DNA of 64,000 nt from Rutpela maculata (GCA_936432065.2 OW386286.2:17667179-17731178); one strand, 5' to 3'; positions 53,665-63,215 are shown, counted from the first letter of the stretch. Program-made: numbers and translations. The notes: generated from the letters alone by a model not told the origin.

Positions 53665-55001
53665 TTCGACGATTGATCGTTCCGAGGCTCTTTGAGAAAA
53701 TTTACGTCCTCATTGTTTTCTTCATTTTGATTTTGGAACTCGTCTGGTTCTTCTGGAGTGAGATCGATGTTTTCGGAAATATTTAAGTCTGCAAATCGAG
53801 GGTTAGGAATATCAGGATATTCTTCTGGATAATAGTAGTAGCCTACTGTCGGATCAAGTTCAGCTGTGTGTAATTCTTGGGCTATGAAGTTTTGGGGACT
53901 CGACTGTTTGAACCATGGGAATTGTCGTTTAATTTGGGAGTTCGTGTGTGGTCGAAATTGGGGCGAAAAATGCTGTTTGCTTGTTGATGGGTTGGCAAAA
54001 TTTTGTCTAGGTTGGACAGAAACACCAGACATTGGAGTGGGCTTATATGACTGAGTGTTTTGTGGTCTTGGTTTAAAGACGTTTTGATTTTGATTTGTAT
54101 TCTGTCTTCCGAATACTTGTTGGTTAGTAGGGAAATGTGTTTGAATAGTTTGACGTGGGGGTAAATTCATTGGTTGAGATGGAAATTGAGGTTTAAAGCT
54201 ATGATTTTGGTTCATATGGAAGTTATTTTTTATGAAATTTTGCGACGATGTCTGTCTTGATGTTTTGTTGAATTGTTCTTCTCGGGCTATCAAATTTATA
54301 GCTTCCTCTAGTTTTGTGAAGGGGCTTAAACGTATCATAACCTGGTAGTTTTGTGGTAAGGAATGGGTGTATGTATCAAGCGTTAGTTTTTCGTATATTT
54401 TGGTATAAGCTGTTTTTTCTGCAGCTCCGTCGTTTGATTGCGAAAGTTTTGCTAATAGTAAACTTTGTAAGTTTTGCAATCTTAACCCAAAGTCATGTAG
54501 TGATTCATTATTGTGTCGGGTCGTTTGTCTTAGGTCGTGTTCAAGATTTGCAATTGATCTTGGGTCTGAGAAATGGTCTATTAACGTTTTGCGGATGTCC
54601 GTCCAGGAATTTAGGTCAAAGCGGCAACCGACTATGGTGAGAGCTTGCCCGTGTAATTTTGATTTAATTGATTGAAGTAAAAAGTTGTTTAAATTGATGT
54701 TATCAGGAGTATCGTTTGGTTTCGCGTAGTTAACTTCGAGTGCGTTACAGGCTGTGACAAAGTCATTGAGGGCGAAAACATTGCCGTCAAATGGTCTTAT
54801 GGCATCAACATACATTTTTAATAATTGATAATTAACTTGAGCCATCTCTGTATTTTGAGTACTAACAGAAAGAATAGGATTTAATTTACTGGGTCTTAAT
54901 CTTGCTTGGATAGGTGTATAAGTATTATTTTCTGGTTCGTTACTTGTGCTAGGAGATGCAATAGCTTCCTCTAGGCTTTCGAGTAAATCAGTGAATGACA
55001 T
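53661..55001 (-). CDS. gag: gag structural protein
   Basis: 446 codons from the ATG at 55001 to a TGA at 53661-53663, with no interruption. The N-terminal half contains the helical capsid-like segment of Ty3/Gypsy Gag (YVDAIRPFDGNVFALNDFV, then RSIANLEHDLRQT and ESLHDFGLRLQNLQ). The C-terminal half is rich in Gln, Asn, Pro and Phe (QNQNVFKPRPQN and similar). There is no CCHC zinc knuckle, as in many errantiviruses. It should form the particle that packages the RNA. The pol frame overlaps its last roughly 50 bases, and it is followed by pol without a gap. Confidence 0.93.
   Translation of the reverse strand: MSFTDLLESLEEAIASPSTSNEPENNTYTPIQARLRPSKLNPILSVSTQNTEMAQVNYQLLKMYVDAIRPFDGNVFALNDFVTACNALEVNYAKPNDTPDNINLNNFLLQSIKSKLHGQALTIVGCRFDLNSWTDIRKTLIDHFSDPRSIANLEHDLRQTTRHNNESLHDFGLRLQNLQSLLLAKLSQSNDGAAEKTAYTKIYEKLTLDTYTHSLPQNYQVMIRLSPFTKLEEAINLIAREEQFNKTSRQTSSQNFIKNNFHMNQNHSFKPQFPSQPMNLPPRQTIQTHFPTNQQVFGRQNTNQNQNVFKPRPQNTQSYKPTPMSGVSVQPRQNFANPSTSKQHFSPQFRPHTNSQIKRQFPWFKQSSPQNFIAQELHTAELDPTVGYYYYPEEYPDIPNPRFADLNISENIDLTPEEPDEFQNQNEENNEDVNFLKEPRNDQSSN
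53697..53703 (-). promoter_or_regulatory. -1 ribosomal frameshift heptamer
   Basis: Minus strand A AAT TTT in the gag frame (GTA AAT TTT CTC) fits X XXY YYZ exactly. It lies inside the region where the gag and pol frames are both open (pol frame open from about 53709, gag stop at 53661). Confidence 0.8.
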
Positions 55002-55445
55002 ACGAGTGGTCTACTTAATTATAGGGTCGAGGATCTGACTCTTCCCTGTCTGTAAATTACAGAATGTAATAAACAGCAACTTAATTCTTTAGTTGTCTAC
55101 GATAGACTGACTTAGCAACTAATATTTTTTCCAAATATCACACAATTCTATTAAGAGATAGTAAGTGAATTTAGAAAAATTTAATTTCAAGACCGAAAGG
55201 ATCACAAGAGTTTGAAAATTAAACAATTAAGTGACTTTCAATTTGAATTTGAGAAAGGGAAGCGTTCTAAGGAGCTGAGTATTGACTTACGTTTTTCTTC
55301 TCCTCCACGTAGGTTGTTTGGATAGGCCTCAACAATAAAGATTGACTTCTGGCGTCGTACCTCTGGGACTTCTTGCTCGATGCAGGATTTTTCTCAGGGG
55401 GTGACTCGATGCACTGAACAACTTGCCAAAAGGGCACTATCCTAC
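55002..55445 (-). other. 5' leader of the retroelement
   Basis: About 440 bp of untranslated leader between the primer binding site and the gag ATG. It should hold the packaging signal and the splice donor for env mRNA; I cannot place either with confidence. Confidence 0.6.
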
Positions 55446-55456
55446 CGACTGCGCCA
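55446..55456 (-). promoter_or_regulatory. primer binding site, tRNA-Ser type
   Basis: TGGCGCAGTCG on the minus strand, directly after the 5' LTR, is complementary to the 3' end of insect tRNA-Ser (CGACTGCGCCA). This primer is used by the 17.6/297/ZAM-like errantiviruses. Its first T overlaps the last T of the LTR. Confidence 0.88.
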
Positions 55457-55770
55457 AATAAGTTTACGAGGATTTCTCGGTAGAAGAAAACTGCAATATT
55501 GGACTAACTTCTTTATTAGAACAGCTTACAACACTTTCTGATGGCTGCGAGTTTGGTACGGATATTTATATGTCCGGTTTATCAAACTTGTGGCCATTTG
55601 ATAATATTTATAACTATATTTATTAGACGTTTAATAATCAAAATAAAATAATGGGTAAACAAGTGATAGCGTAAAACTATCAATATTATTTATAACTATA
55701 TTTATTATGACATTTACTAGTATCGTTATCAAAATAAAAATAACGAGTAAACAAGTGATAACGTATAACT
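55456..55770 (-). repeat. 5' LTR of errantivirus-type retroelement
   Basis: 315 bp, read as identical to 48027-48341. On the minus strand U3 begins AGTTATACG at 55770. Two direct repeats (about 55682-55770 and 55602-55679) share AACAAGTGAT-type and TATTTATAACTATATTTAT words and could act as duplicated enhancer elements. Confidence 0.95.
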
Positions 55771-55774
55771 TACA
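55771..55774 (+). repeat. target duplication TACA of the retroelement, right
   Basis: Matches 48023-48026. Confidence 0.85.
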
Positions 55775-56599
55775 TATTTCAACTCGTACTTCTATGAAAT
55801 ATATATTAGTAAAATTCATAAACAAAAAAAAAATATATTATGGAAATAATATTTCGCAAGATTTCCATTTTAGTACAAGCGAAAAAAATTAAGAGAATAT
55901 ATATATTTTTTAATTAAATAATTAATACAGGGTTCGGACTCTCATGGAAAACCTGAAAAATCTGGAATATTCAGGGATTTTTAAAAACCGTAAAAAAATC
56001 ATGGAAATCTCAAGGAATTTTTAAAAAATTGTTAAAATCAGGGAATTTCGAGTTACAATATGGAAAATAATAAACAATTTACGAGCCCCACTGTTATTTT
56101 AAATTGCAACTTTAAATTTTAAAAAATGTGTATTACAAAAAGTTGGCTACACCACTAAAAATTATTTGGTTATCTAAAATCAAGTGTAATAATATATAAC
56201 AATGATTTTATTGTTATGTATCATTGAAAAACATTTTTTGCCATGGAAAATTCAGGGAATTTTTCTAGCTACATAAAGTCCGTAATAACTTTTTTATTTA
56301 CCGATCGATTTTCTTCAAAAACAATAGGGTTCTTCCTCTAGCTAACACTAACTTACTTTCTAAATTTCAATGCAATCGGACTTTTCTTTCTTAAGTTATC
56401 GTGCTTACAAGAAACGTGACGGACGGACGGACATTTTGAAAGTTGTTCAGAATTCGTTCACTAACACAATGATATGAAAATTTTTTCTCTACGAGCGATA
56501 TTTACGATTTTAGAAATGTGCTGATCAAATACAATATACTCTTCGTTTTTGCGAGTATAATAAGAGAAGACGACACTTTAGAACAAGTAAACAAAAAAA
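55775..56599. other. MITE-like debris, no gene
   Basis: 55927-56270 resembles one arm of a mariner MITE of the 'AAAACCTGAAAAATCTGG / TCAGGGAATTTT' type. 56405-56440 has a GGAC tetranucleotide run after ACAAGAAACGTGAC, a second kind of microsatellite-carrying repeat. No coding signal is seen. Confidence 0.5.
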
Positions 56600-56735
56600 A
56601 GTACAGGCAGACGGAACATTTTTTTTTCGCTCAAATTTTTAAAATCTCGACGTTTCATGACATTCTAAGCCTATTTGAACAATAAAAATTTTCAAAAATT
56701 TTTTTGTCGTTACTATACTTCCACTGGATGTGGAA
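56600..56735 (+). mobile_element. GTCT element, 5'-truncated (hairpin end only)
   Basis: Only the last roughly 135 bp remain: ACAGGCAGACGG, TCGCTCAAATTTTTAAAATC, CGACGTTTCATGACATTCTA and the intact terminal hairpin. The RTE-like LINE remnant follows directly. Confidence 0.8.
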
Positions 56736-56739
56736 GTAA

Positions 56740-58600
56740 TAACAGCTGCAATTCAACAAGCCGGAACAACAACAGCAAAAGGCGTAAAAACGATCAGTAA
56801 AGAGACCTAAACACTAATTGAAAAAAGACGTCTACTAGCAAGTCAAGGCAAACGAGGCACCATAGAATATACCGAACTGAAGAAAACTCTAAGAAAGAAG
56901 ATTAAAGAAGACGTCAGAAAAGACACAGAAGATCTAACAGAAAAAACGATTGAAGAAAATAGGACCTTGAAAGTTCTACGAAGAAAATTAAATACAAACA
57001 AATGTTATAAACCAACTGAAGAGAGAAGACGGCACAACAACGCATGATAGGGCAGTTAATGAATCAATAATACTATCAAGACTTATGCAAAATCTGAAAA
57101 ACCGATTACAATACATAACAGACAAATAGAAAACGTTGGATCGGAAGAAATACCCGAAATCGATACAGAAGAAATAATGAAAGCCATAAATGAAATGAAA
57201 TTAAATCGAGCTCCAGGAGAAGATGGAATAATAAAATATGGGGGAGAGTATTTAGGATATTGCTGAATAAATGTTTGGAAGAAAGATTGGAATAATGCAA
57301 CAACACAACACTATAAGAAAGGAGATAAATCAGACCTAAAGAACTACAGACTATACTTCTATATCAGGTATATATTTTCTACTGACAGGTGCCCGTCGCT
57401 TCCATGGGCGTCGTGTATCCTTAACAATAATTACAACTAAACTAACAAATAAACTTGACTTATATCAAGGTGTAGAGCAAGCAGGTTTCAGAAAAAACTA
57501 TAGCACCCTAGATCACATACAATTCTTCCGTAACATCATAGAAAAAACAATAGAATACAATAAAGACCTGTACCTAGCATTCATCGACTAGAACCTAGAA
57601 CAAAGTTTTGACTCAATCGAAATGTGGGCAATTATAAATTCTTTACAAAACTGCCAAGTAAATTCAAGATATACCGAATTAATTGAAAATATCTACAAAG
57701 AATCAACGAGCACAGTAAAACTACGTACGGAAATAGAACGGATACAGATTCAAAGCGGAATAAGACAAGGAGACTGTATCACCAAAACTGTTCACGCTAG
57801 CACTAGAGGATATATTTAAAGAACCTCATTGGGAAAACTATGGGATCAATATTGAAGGACAAAAATTGAGTAACTCAAGATATGCAGACGATGTAGTTTT
57901 GATAACGGAAAAGAACTCAAAGAAAAATCAGAAAAAATAGGACTCAGCATAAATATGGGAAAAACAAAAATAATGAAAAGAACATCTACACCAAACAATC
58001 ATCCATTCATGCTCGCTGATTAGAGGAAGTAGCACAATATATATACCTAGGGTAAACCATCAGAATTGATAAGGAAATGCAAACAGCAGACCTAAACAGA
58101 AGAATCAGGCTAGCGTGGACAGCATTCGAAAGACTAAAACACATTGTACAAAATAACATCAAAAGATTTAAGATGTACATGAAAACCAGAATACTATAAC
58201 AATGTGTTGTTCCGGTGCTGATATATGGAATTGAAACGTGGGCACTCACAAAGAAAACAATGAGTAAATTGCCAGTGACAGCGCCATATAGAACGAACAA
58301 TATTACACATCACTCTGAGAGATAAAAAAATCTATAGAGTGGATCGGACAATGAACAAAAATGGAGGATGCTAAAATCACAATTCTAACATCAAAATGGC
58401 GTTGGGCCGGACATGTGGCGAGGATACAAGGATCCAAATGGACAAGAAAAACCACTGAATGGAAACTGTGGGGCGAAAAAAAGAATCCGGGACGACTCTT
58501 GTTACATTGGTACGATGAATTCGAAAAGTCGCAGGATAGAGACAGCTGGAAGGAAATGAAGGAGGCATATGTGCAAATATGGACGAAAAATGCTGGATAG
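56740..58600 (+). pseudogene. RTE/BovB-like LINE ORF2 remnant
   Basis: Collinear pieces in several frames: LNRAPGEDGII (about 57210), QAGFRKNYSTLDHIQF (about 57480), a degraded FIDY..F-S-I-E block with a stop (about 57585), IQSGIRQGDC (about 57750, RT motif B), YADDVVLI (about 57885, catalytic ADD), INMGKTKIM, and near the end KWRWAGHVARIQGSKWTRKT followed by WKLWGEKKNPGR and W-x-E-M-x-E-A-Y-x-Q. The RAPGEDGI, YADD and WAGHVAR...TEW...PGRP order is typical of RTE-clade LINEs. The endonuclease part is missing, so it is 5' truncated, and there are many stops and frameshifts. Confidence 0.82.
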
Positions 58601-58629
58601 ATAGATAGATAGATAGATAGATAGAGAGA
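58598..58629 (+). repeat. (GATA)n tail of the LINE
   Basis: About seven ATAG units directly after the end of the coding remnant (ATGCTGGATAGATAG). RTE elements often end in short tandem repeats rather than poly(A). Confidence 0.85.
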
Positions 58630-58739
58630 GTTTCTTGCAATCAAGCATTTTGTTACTTGAATTGTTTCCACGCCACTCATGAGGTAGAGCTCTTGGGGTG
58701 TTTTTTATGTTTTTCTCTGTGGATCTATTTCTCTAAAAC

Positions 58740-59780
58740 CCTGTCTGATTTTGTTCGTTGATGGGGTCATTTTCGGTTAATTTTTCGTCGGTTGCTGAAT
58801 TTAAGCACCCTTATCCATGGCAGTTTGAGCACAACATGGAGCAACGCAATCCTACTGTGGTACAGTAGGATTGCAACATTTTGTCCTTTTTGTAATTGCA
58901 AGTTGAATTAAGGAAATCGAAGCTAACACCTCGGCGATAAAGACAGGTGATAAAATGTTGCTAATTTTTTCAACCCCATTGGTTGAGATCCATATTTTTT
59001 CCTTTCCAAGATTGAATTTGGTGAAGTACCTACTCGATAGGAATGGTGATGTAAAGCATCAGACTTTGGTGACAGTCTTGATAAAATAGCGAAGTAATTG
59101 GATTGGCTTAGTAACCAACTTGTTGAATGAAATGAATCTTGGATGATTTAAAGATTTTTCGGTTTATGGGCTTTGCATAATACAAAGTAAATCGTTTTCC
59201 AGCATTTTCTGTTTTCATTGATAAGCGATTTTTAAATATATGGACGCCGTCTTCCAAATCTTTCCCTCTATTTAAAATATTTATCGTTTGTGTTCTTCTT
59301 TTGTTGAAAAAAAGAAAACAGAAGTGCAATCACTAATCACTAAAAGCATGGGCAAACAGCACAGTTTCTTTATTGTTTTCCAAAACTTTTGTAAATCGCA
59401 AGATCTATACGCTCTTTCCTTTATATTTCCTTGAGCATTTCTTAAAAATCTGATATCTTTATCTTCAGAAGCGCGATCAATAATCATCGTGAGAAGATCC
59501 ATCCTACCTTGCGATGATTCCTGTCTCATTCCGGTGAGATTCGTCGATGACAGTTTGAGCGGTAAACGCGTCGGCATCATCGGCAACAGCACATGTTTTC
59601 ATCCCCTCACATTGAAATCTTCCCACTAGTTCTGAAATTAAACGCTCTTATTGGCGAGATTGCTTAATATTTTTTTTGAGGATCATTCTCGTATAGAACG
59701 TTTACGAATAAATTTCATCTATGCGGTGTAAATGTCGTTATATGTGGAGGTATCCTGTTTTGGCCATACCACACAATGAA
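58740..59780 (-). pseudogene. broken copy of a TE-associated insect gene (ADDAD / GCDTTS family)
   Basis: Going down the minus strand, pieces in shifting frames read: VVWPK (about 59765); LISELVGRFQCEGMK (about 59620) then CAVADDADAF; DKDIRFLRNAQGNIKERAYR (about 59450) then a degraded HAFSGCDTTS-like block; INILNRGKDLEDGVHIFKNR (about 59260) with AGKRFTLYYAKP; and a Cys-rich tail VGLRCSMLCSNCHG then LNSATDEKLTE (about 58770-58850). This order matches a multi-copy insect family (ADDADT...GEDxDLLV...LFLHAFSGCDTTS...C-rich tail) that I know only as uncharacterised and repeat-associated; the acidic motifs suggest a nuclease-like fold. Many frameshifts and stops. A perfect 13-bp stem hairpin (58846-58874) lies in the tail. 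Confidence 0.65.
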
Positions 59781-59989
59781 TTTCTAGCAACAGTAAAATC
59801 ACAACGCCAACATTGATAGGTCGTTCTGGAACTGAGCTGAATATGCCATATAAAGACGATTTCTCTTCGTCTTTCTCATTAAGCCCGTTTCATCAATTAA
59901 GTCGAAAGGGAACGAAGAAATGTCTTTTCGCAAATGAAACGATTACTTGTGGGCTCCATATCTACAAATATACCTTCACGCATTTTTGT

Positions 59990-60142
59990 CCAGTCCAAAA
60001 AACAATTATTTTTGACAGTTTCTTTTCATTTCGATTGCATTGCTTAATTATGTGCCCCAACTGCCATGAGAAAGGATACTTAAATTCAACAACCGAAGAA
60101 AAATTAACCGAAGATGAAAAAACTAATAAAAAATGTTTGTAA
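59990..60142 (+). pseudogene. second, opposed C-terminal fragment of the same family
   Basis: The plus strand reads FRLHCLIMCPNCHEKGYLNS and then TTEEKLTEDEK, paralogous to the C-rich tail at 58740-58850 on the minus strand (SMLCSNCHG, LNSATDEKLTEND). At the DNA level 60054-60124 is an inverted, diverged copy of 58765-58835 (TTCGGTTAATTTTTCKTCGG shared). The upstream part is missing or unrecognisable. Confidence 0.55.
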
Positions 60143-60147
60143 ATAAT

Positions 60148-60440
60148 TTTACGATACATGTACGTTATAAAAGAAATTCCGTTCTATGAACTTGTTATTA
60201 ACAGCTTTTCCAGTAAATCTAGTCGTTATGGAGATATTTGCTGTGACAAACCGCGTTGTCTGTTTTTTGGCTACGCGCTCCAAACTGCTCTCAACTTTGA
60301 ATATTATTTGCAAGAGTTGTTTAAGCTGAAAGGTCAATAAAGGTTTTTTGTGTAGCATTGTGAAAAAAAATGCGAAAAACCGGCATGAAGTCGCCGCTAG
60401 GGGTGGTTTTTCGCAAAATAAGGGATGTTTCATGGAAAGT
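60148..60440 (-). repeat. dispersed repeat E, copy 2
   Basis: Inverted, diverged copy of 47255-47590: it shares (reverse) GAAACATCCCTTATTTTGCG, GGCGACTTCATG, GACCTTTCAGCTTAA, CTTGCAAATAA, GCGTAGCCAAAAAACAG and CACAGCAAATATCTCCATAA. Confidence 0.65.
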
Positions 60441-60965
60441 CTTCGGATCTTTATTCCTACCTCTATTGAGAGTTTATACCGTAAATATTCAACTCTTTAT
60501 AAATTATTTCTCCAAAAAATTCTAATTTGCGTAGACTATTATGAGCATGAAGACATACAGGCTGTAGAATTGCAAATATAGTGGCCTTCTTGCAGGAATG
60601 TGATGAATCAGTACAAGTGTCCGGGGAACTACGGATGGTCATCTGGGGAATAAAGGCTTACCATAATACCATGTAATGTATAAGCCAGAAAAGGGTCTGT
60701 TTATTTGCTAACGACGAATAAATAACAAACATTAGATTATTTGAACACTTTTATCCCGTATCAAGTAGCTAGGGAGGAACTTTTTTTGATAACGTTGGTC
60801 GATATTTATTTCTAGCAGGATAATTTTGATAGTGCCATTTACATCAACTCCCATGTCCTTAAACAGTCCATATGGTAATAATAGGGTTGATTGATACTTA
60901 ACTTTCAGTGTATAAATAAAGAAAAAAATATGTTACTCTCCAGACTATTTGACATTCATCAAAAT

Positions 60966-61035
60966 TAGCTAGAAGAGTAGTTGTTTTGATTGGTTCTCCA
61001 ATGATGGGTGTTTTAAAGCGATTCCCTAAGTAACC
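60966..61035 (-). repeat. fragment of the 12.6-kb composite repeat
   Basis: TTAGCTAGAAGAGTAGTTGT followed by TTTGATTGGTTCTCC and GGGTGTTTTAAAG is the inverted copy of 12712-12780. Confidence 0.75.
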
Positions 61036-61130
61036 ACAGCAAAAATGAACTTTGACAAATAATGAATTAGGTAATTAAATTATGTGAATTTTGTGACAAA
61101 AATATTTATCTTCTTTTTCATTATCTGAAA

Positions 61131-61512
61131 TGGGCGAGCGTAGAGGCGACTTCAATGTGAATGTCAGTCGATATTCCGTTGAAGCAACGTCGAGCGCGGT
61201 TAATACTTGGAGATGGATGATCCATCTTGGGAAATACAGCGTTCTCGTCCCACCTTCTAGCGGCTTGTATATCAGTGTATACGCGGAAGCTACGTAATTT
61301 CAGACGAGGATTACGTAGTGGATATACCATCCTTCGGAGGGGATGTAAAGCAGGCGGTCCCTTGTCTATTAAATGTTAGGCAAGTAAAAGATCCCTACTC
61401 TTCTTAAGGGAAGAGGTTCGGCAAAATTTCCAGGTTGGGGGTAGCTCGTCTCCTGGCGTCGGTGATAGGCACTGGTAGCGGAAGTAGGCCGACGTTAAAT
61501 AGTTAAAAAAAA
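61131..61512 (+). mobile_element. 5S-rRNA-derived SINE (SINE3-like)
   Basis: The head is clearly derived from 5S rRNA: CCGTTGAAGCAACGTCGAGC, GCGGTTAATACTTGG, AGATGG and CTTGGGAAATACAGCGT align in order with the 5S internal promoter (A box AAGCAGCGTCGGGC, GCGGTTAGTACTT, and the C-box TTGGGAACACCGCGT). The head is followed by about 230 bp of unrelated body and the tail AGTAGGCCGACGTTAAATAG plus an A run. The tail is shared with 29146-29170. SINEs with 5S heads use the 5S promoter and a partner LINE's machinery. No protein is encoded; minus-strand frames here are accidents. Confidence 0.78.
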
Positions 61513-61851
61513 AATATATCTGAAATAATGTTGAGAATCGTATTCCAAGAGTTGTTTGATTTTGTGTATTCGGTAGAACAACGATGTCTCGGGGTCCCAC
61601 GTGTAGAGGTACGCAGTACTGAAGATCCACTGGTAAGACATGTTTAAATCGCGAACTGTCCATTGGAAAAAAAAATGATAACGATATTAGTAGAACTGGT
61701 AGACAATACCTTCACCACGAAAATTTTTACCAACTTAGATAAGAAGTCTCAAAGTTTCTAAGAATAGACATCCTTACGTATATTGATGATAATAATAAGG
61801 TTCATAAGGGCTTTAATCGTATCACTTGTCATTTTTTATTTGCCCTGAAAG

Positions 61852-61915
61852 GCAAATAATATTCTAAATAATATTCTCTAATCATGACGCAAGCAAATAA
61901 ATAAAAAATAATCAA
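61852..61915 (+). repeat. fragment of the 12.6-kb composite repeat (arm)
   Basis: CTAAATAATATTCTCTAATC followed by ATGACGCAAGCAAATAAAT matches 13313-13370 in the same orientation. Confidence 0.75.
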
Positions 61916-62399
61916 TTGCAGAGATAAAAATGGTTTGGCTACTGATGCTTTAAGACTCCTTTTACACTAAACACTGTTTCTCATGGTAAAAATAACCAAA
62001 TTTTACCAAACTATTCCTAAAAATAATTATTTTCAATTTAATTTAGAAGTTACGTTCAAAATTTAACCCTTGTAATAAAGGCGCTCTTAGAATATTTGCA
62101 TTTGTAGAAAATTTTACACATATTCATCAGTGTGTAACATAAATCAGATGATAAACTATTTCAAGACCAAGATAATAATAATTACTCAGCGACATATATT
62201 AAAACCCCGAAACTCGCATTCTTCATGTACGTAATTGCATTGTACTCTCAATTATAATTCAACACCGAAACTTGCGAAGTTTATTAACATAAAACATAGT
62301 CCTCCACACTTGTAAATCTCTCGCATGAACTTCACCGTGAGTAAATCAAAATTATTAATTAGGAATGGATGTAGATGACTACGAAGGGTGTGGATAAAG
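61916..62399. other. no gene seen
   Basis: AT-rich sequence without recognised structure. Confidence 0.4.
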
Positions 62400-62660
62400 C
62401 GCTGGAAACGAAATAAATTGCTGATATTGATCAGAGGGACGCCTATATACGTCTGTAAGGGAAATAAATCATTGACGTATTGATTAGAACTGCATGCTCT
62501 GACACCTGACGGGACGAATGTGGGGCTGTAAAATTAAATTTAATTGTCCCGACTTGTCAGAATACTAAATAGGCGCCCTTTTGATGACACACATGAAGAG
62601 TGCATGCATTTAAATAAATTTCATGCATTCGTTCTGGTTTGTCAGCGTGGTACGTAAAAA
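62400..62660. promoter_or_regulatory. possible conserved non-coding / enhancer element
   Basis: A non-repetitive block dense in homeodomain-type words: TGACGTATTGATTAG, AAATTAAATTTAATTG, GACTTGTCAG (TALE-like TGTCA), TTGATGACAC and GCATGCATTTAAATAAATTT followed by CATGCATTC. No frame is open. This resembles insect developmental enhancers, but that is an inference from word content only. Confidence 0.25.
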
Positions 62661-63094
62661 AAACGTGATACTTTTATACATATTCACATTTCGTTGGAAA
62701 TACACCCGACAAAATACGAGATATTAATGTATCTAGAGCATATTGTATGACAAGCACACTTGGTCACAGTCTCTATAGAGTGGTATTCGGTTTCCATCCC
62801 CAACACCAGAAATATCGGAGGTTAATGAATGTTTATCTCCTTTTTTTCACGCGAAGGTTGTCATCAAGCGCATCGGTAATAGAATAACATGCAAATCGTG
62901 TTTGATATTGTTGATCGGTACTCCTATATGAGAGTGGCAACTACTGGCAGTAATTATTTGATGGATATTTATGTTCATAATAAAAATACTTAAATTTGGG
63001 GCAAAGACTAATAACATAATATAATAAAAACGCCACAGTAGACGTAGTGGGGGTTTCATTAATCGTTATTTAATTACTTCGTTGACATTGAACG
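62661..63094. other. no gene seen
   Basis: The 70-codon minus frame at 62847-63059 has no recognisable content. Confidence 0.4.
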
Positions 63095-63215
63095 CGCGAA
63101 AAAGTTTTTTACCGACGTCTTGGGAAATCCCATCGGCCTCCGTGTGTACGTGTGTGATACACATTCCATGCGAGTGGTGGGGTTTCCCATGTCGTCGGTA
63201 AAAAACTTGTTCGCG
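63095..63215. mobile_element. 121-bp hairpin MITE
   Basis: CGCGAAAAAGTTTTTTACCG and ACGTCTTGGGAAATCCCA on the left pair with TGGGGTTTCCCATGTCGT and CGGTAAAAAACTTGTTCGCG on the right, leaving a central loop of about 40 nt. It is non-coding. Confidence 0.8.

Noticed and set aside
61131..61260. Functional 5S rRNA gene
   Set aside because: The 5' third is diverged, the 3' end runs into unrelated sequence with a LINE-like tail, and there is no terminator at the right place.
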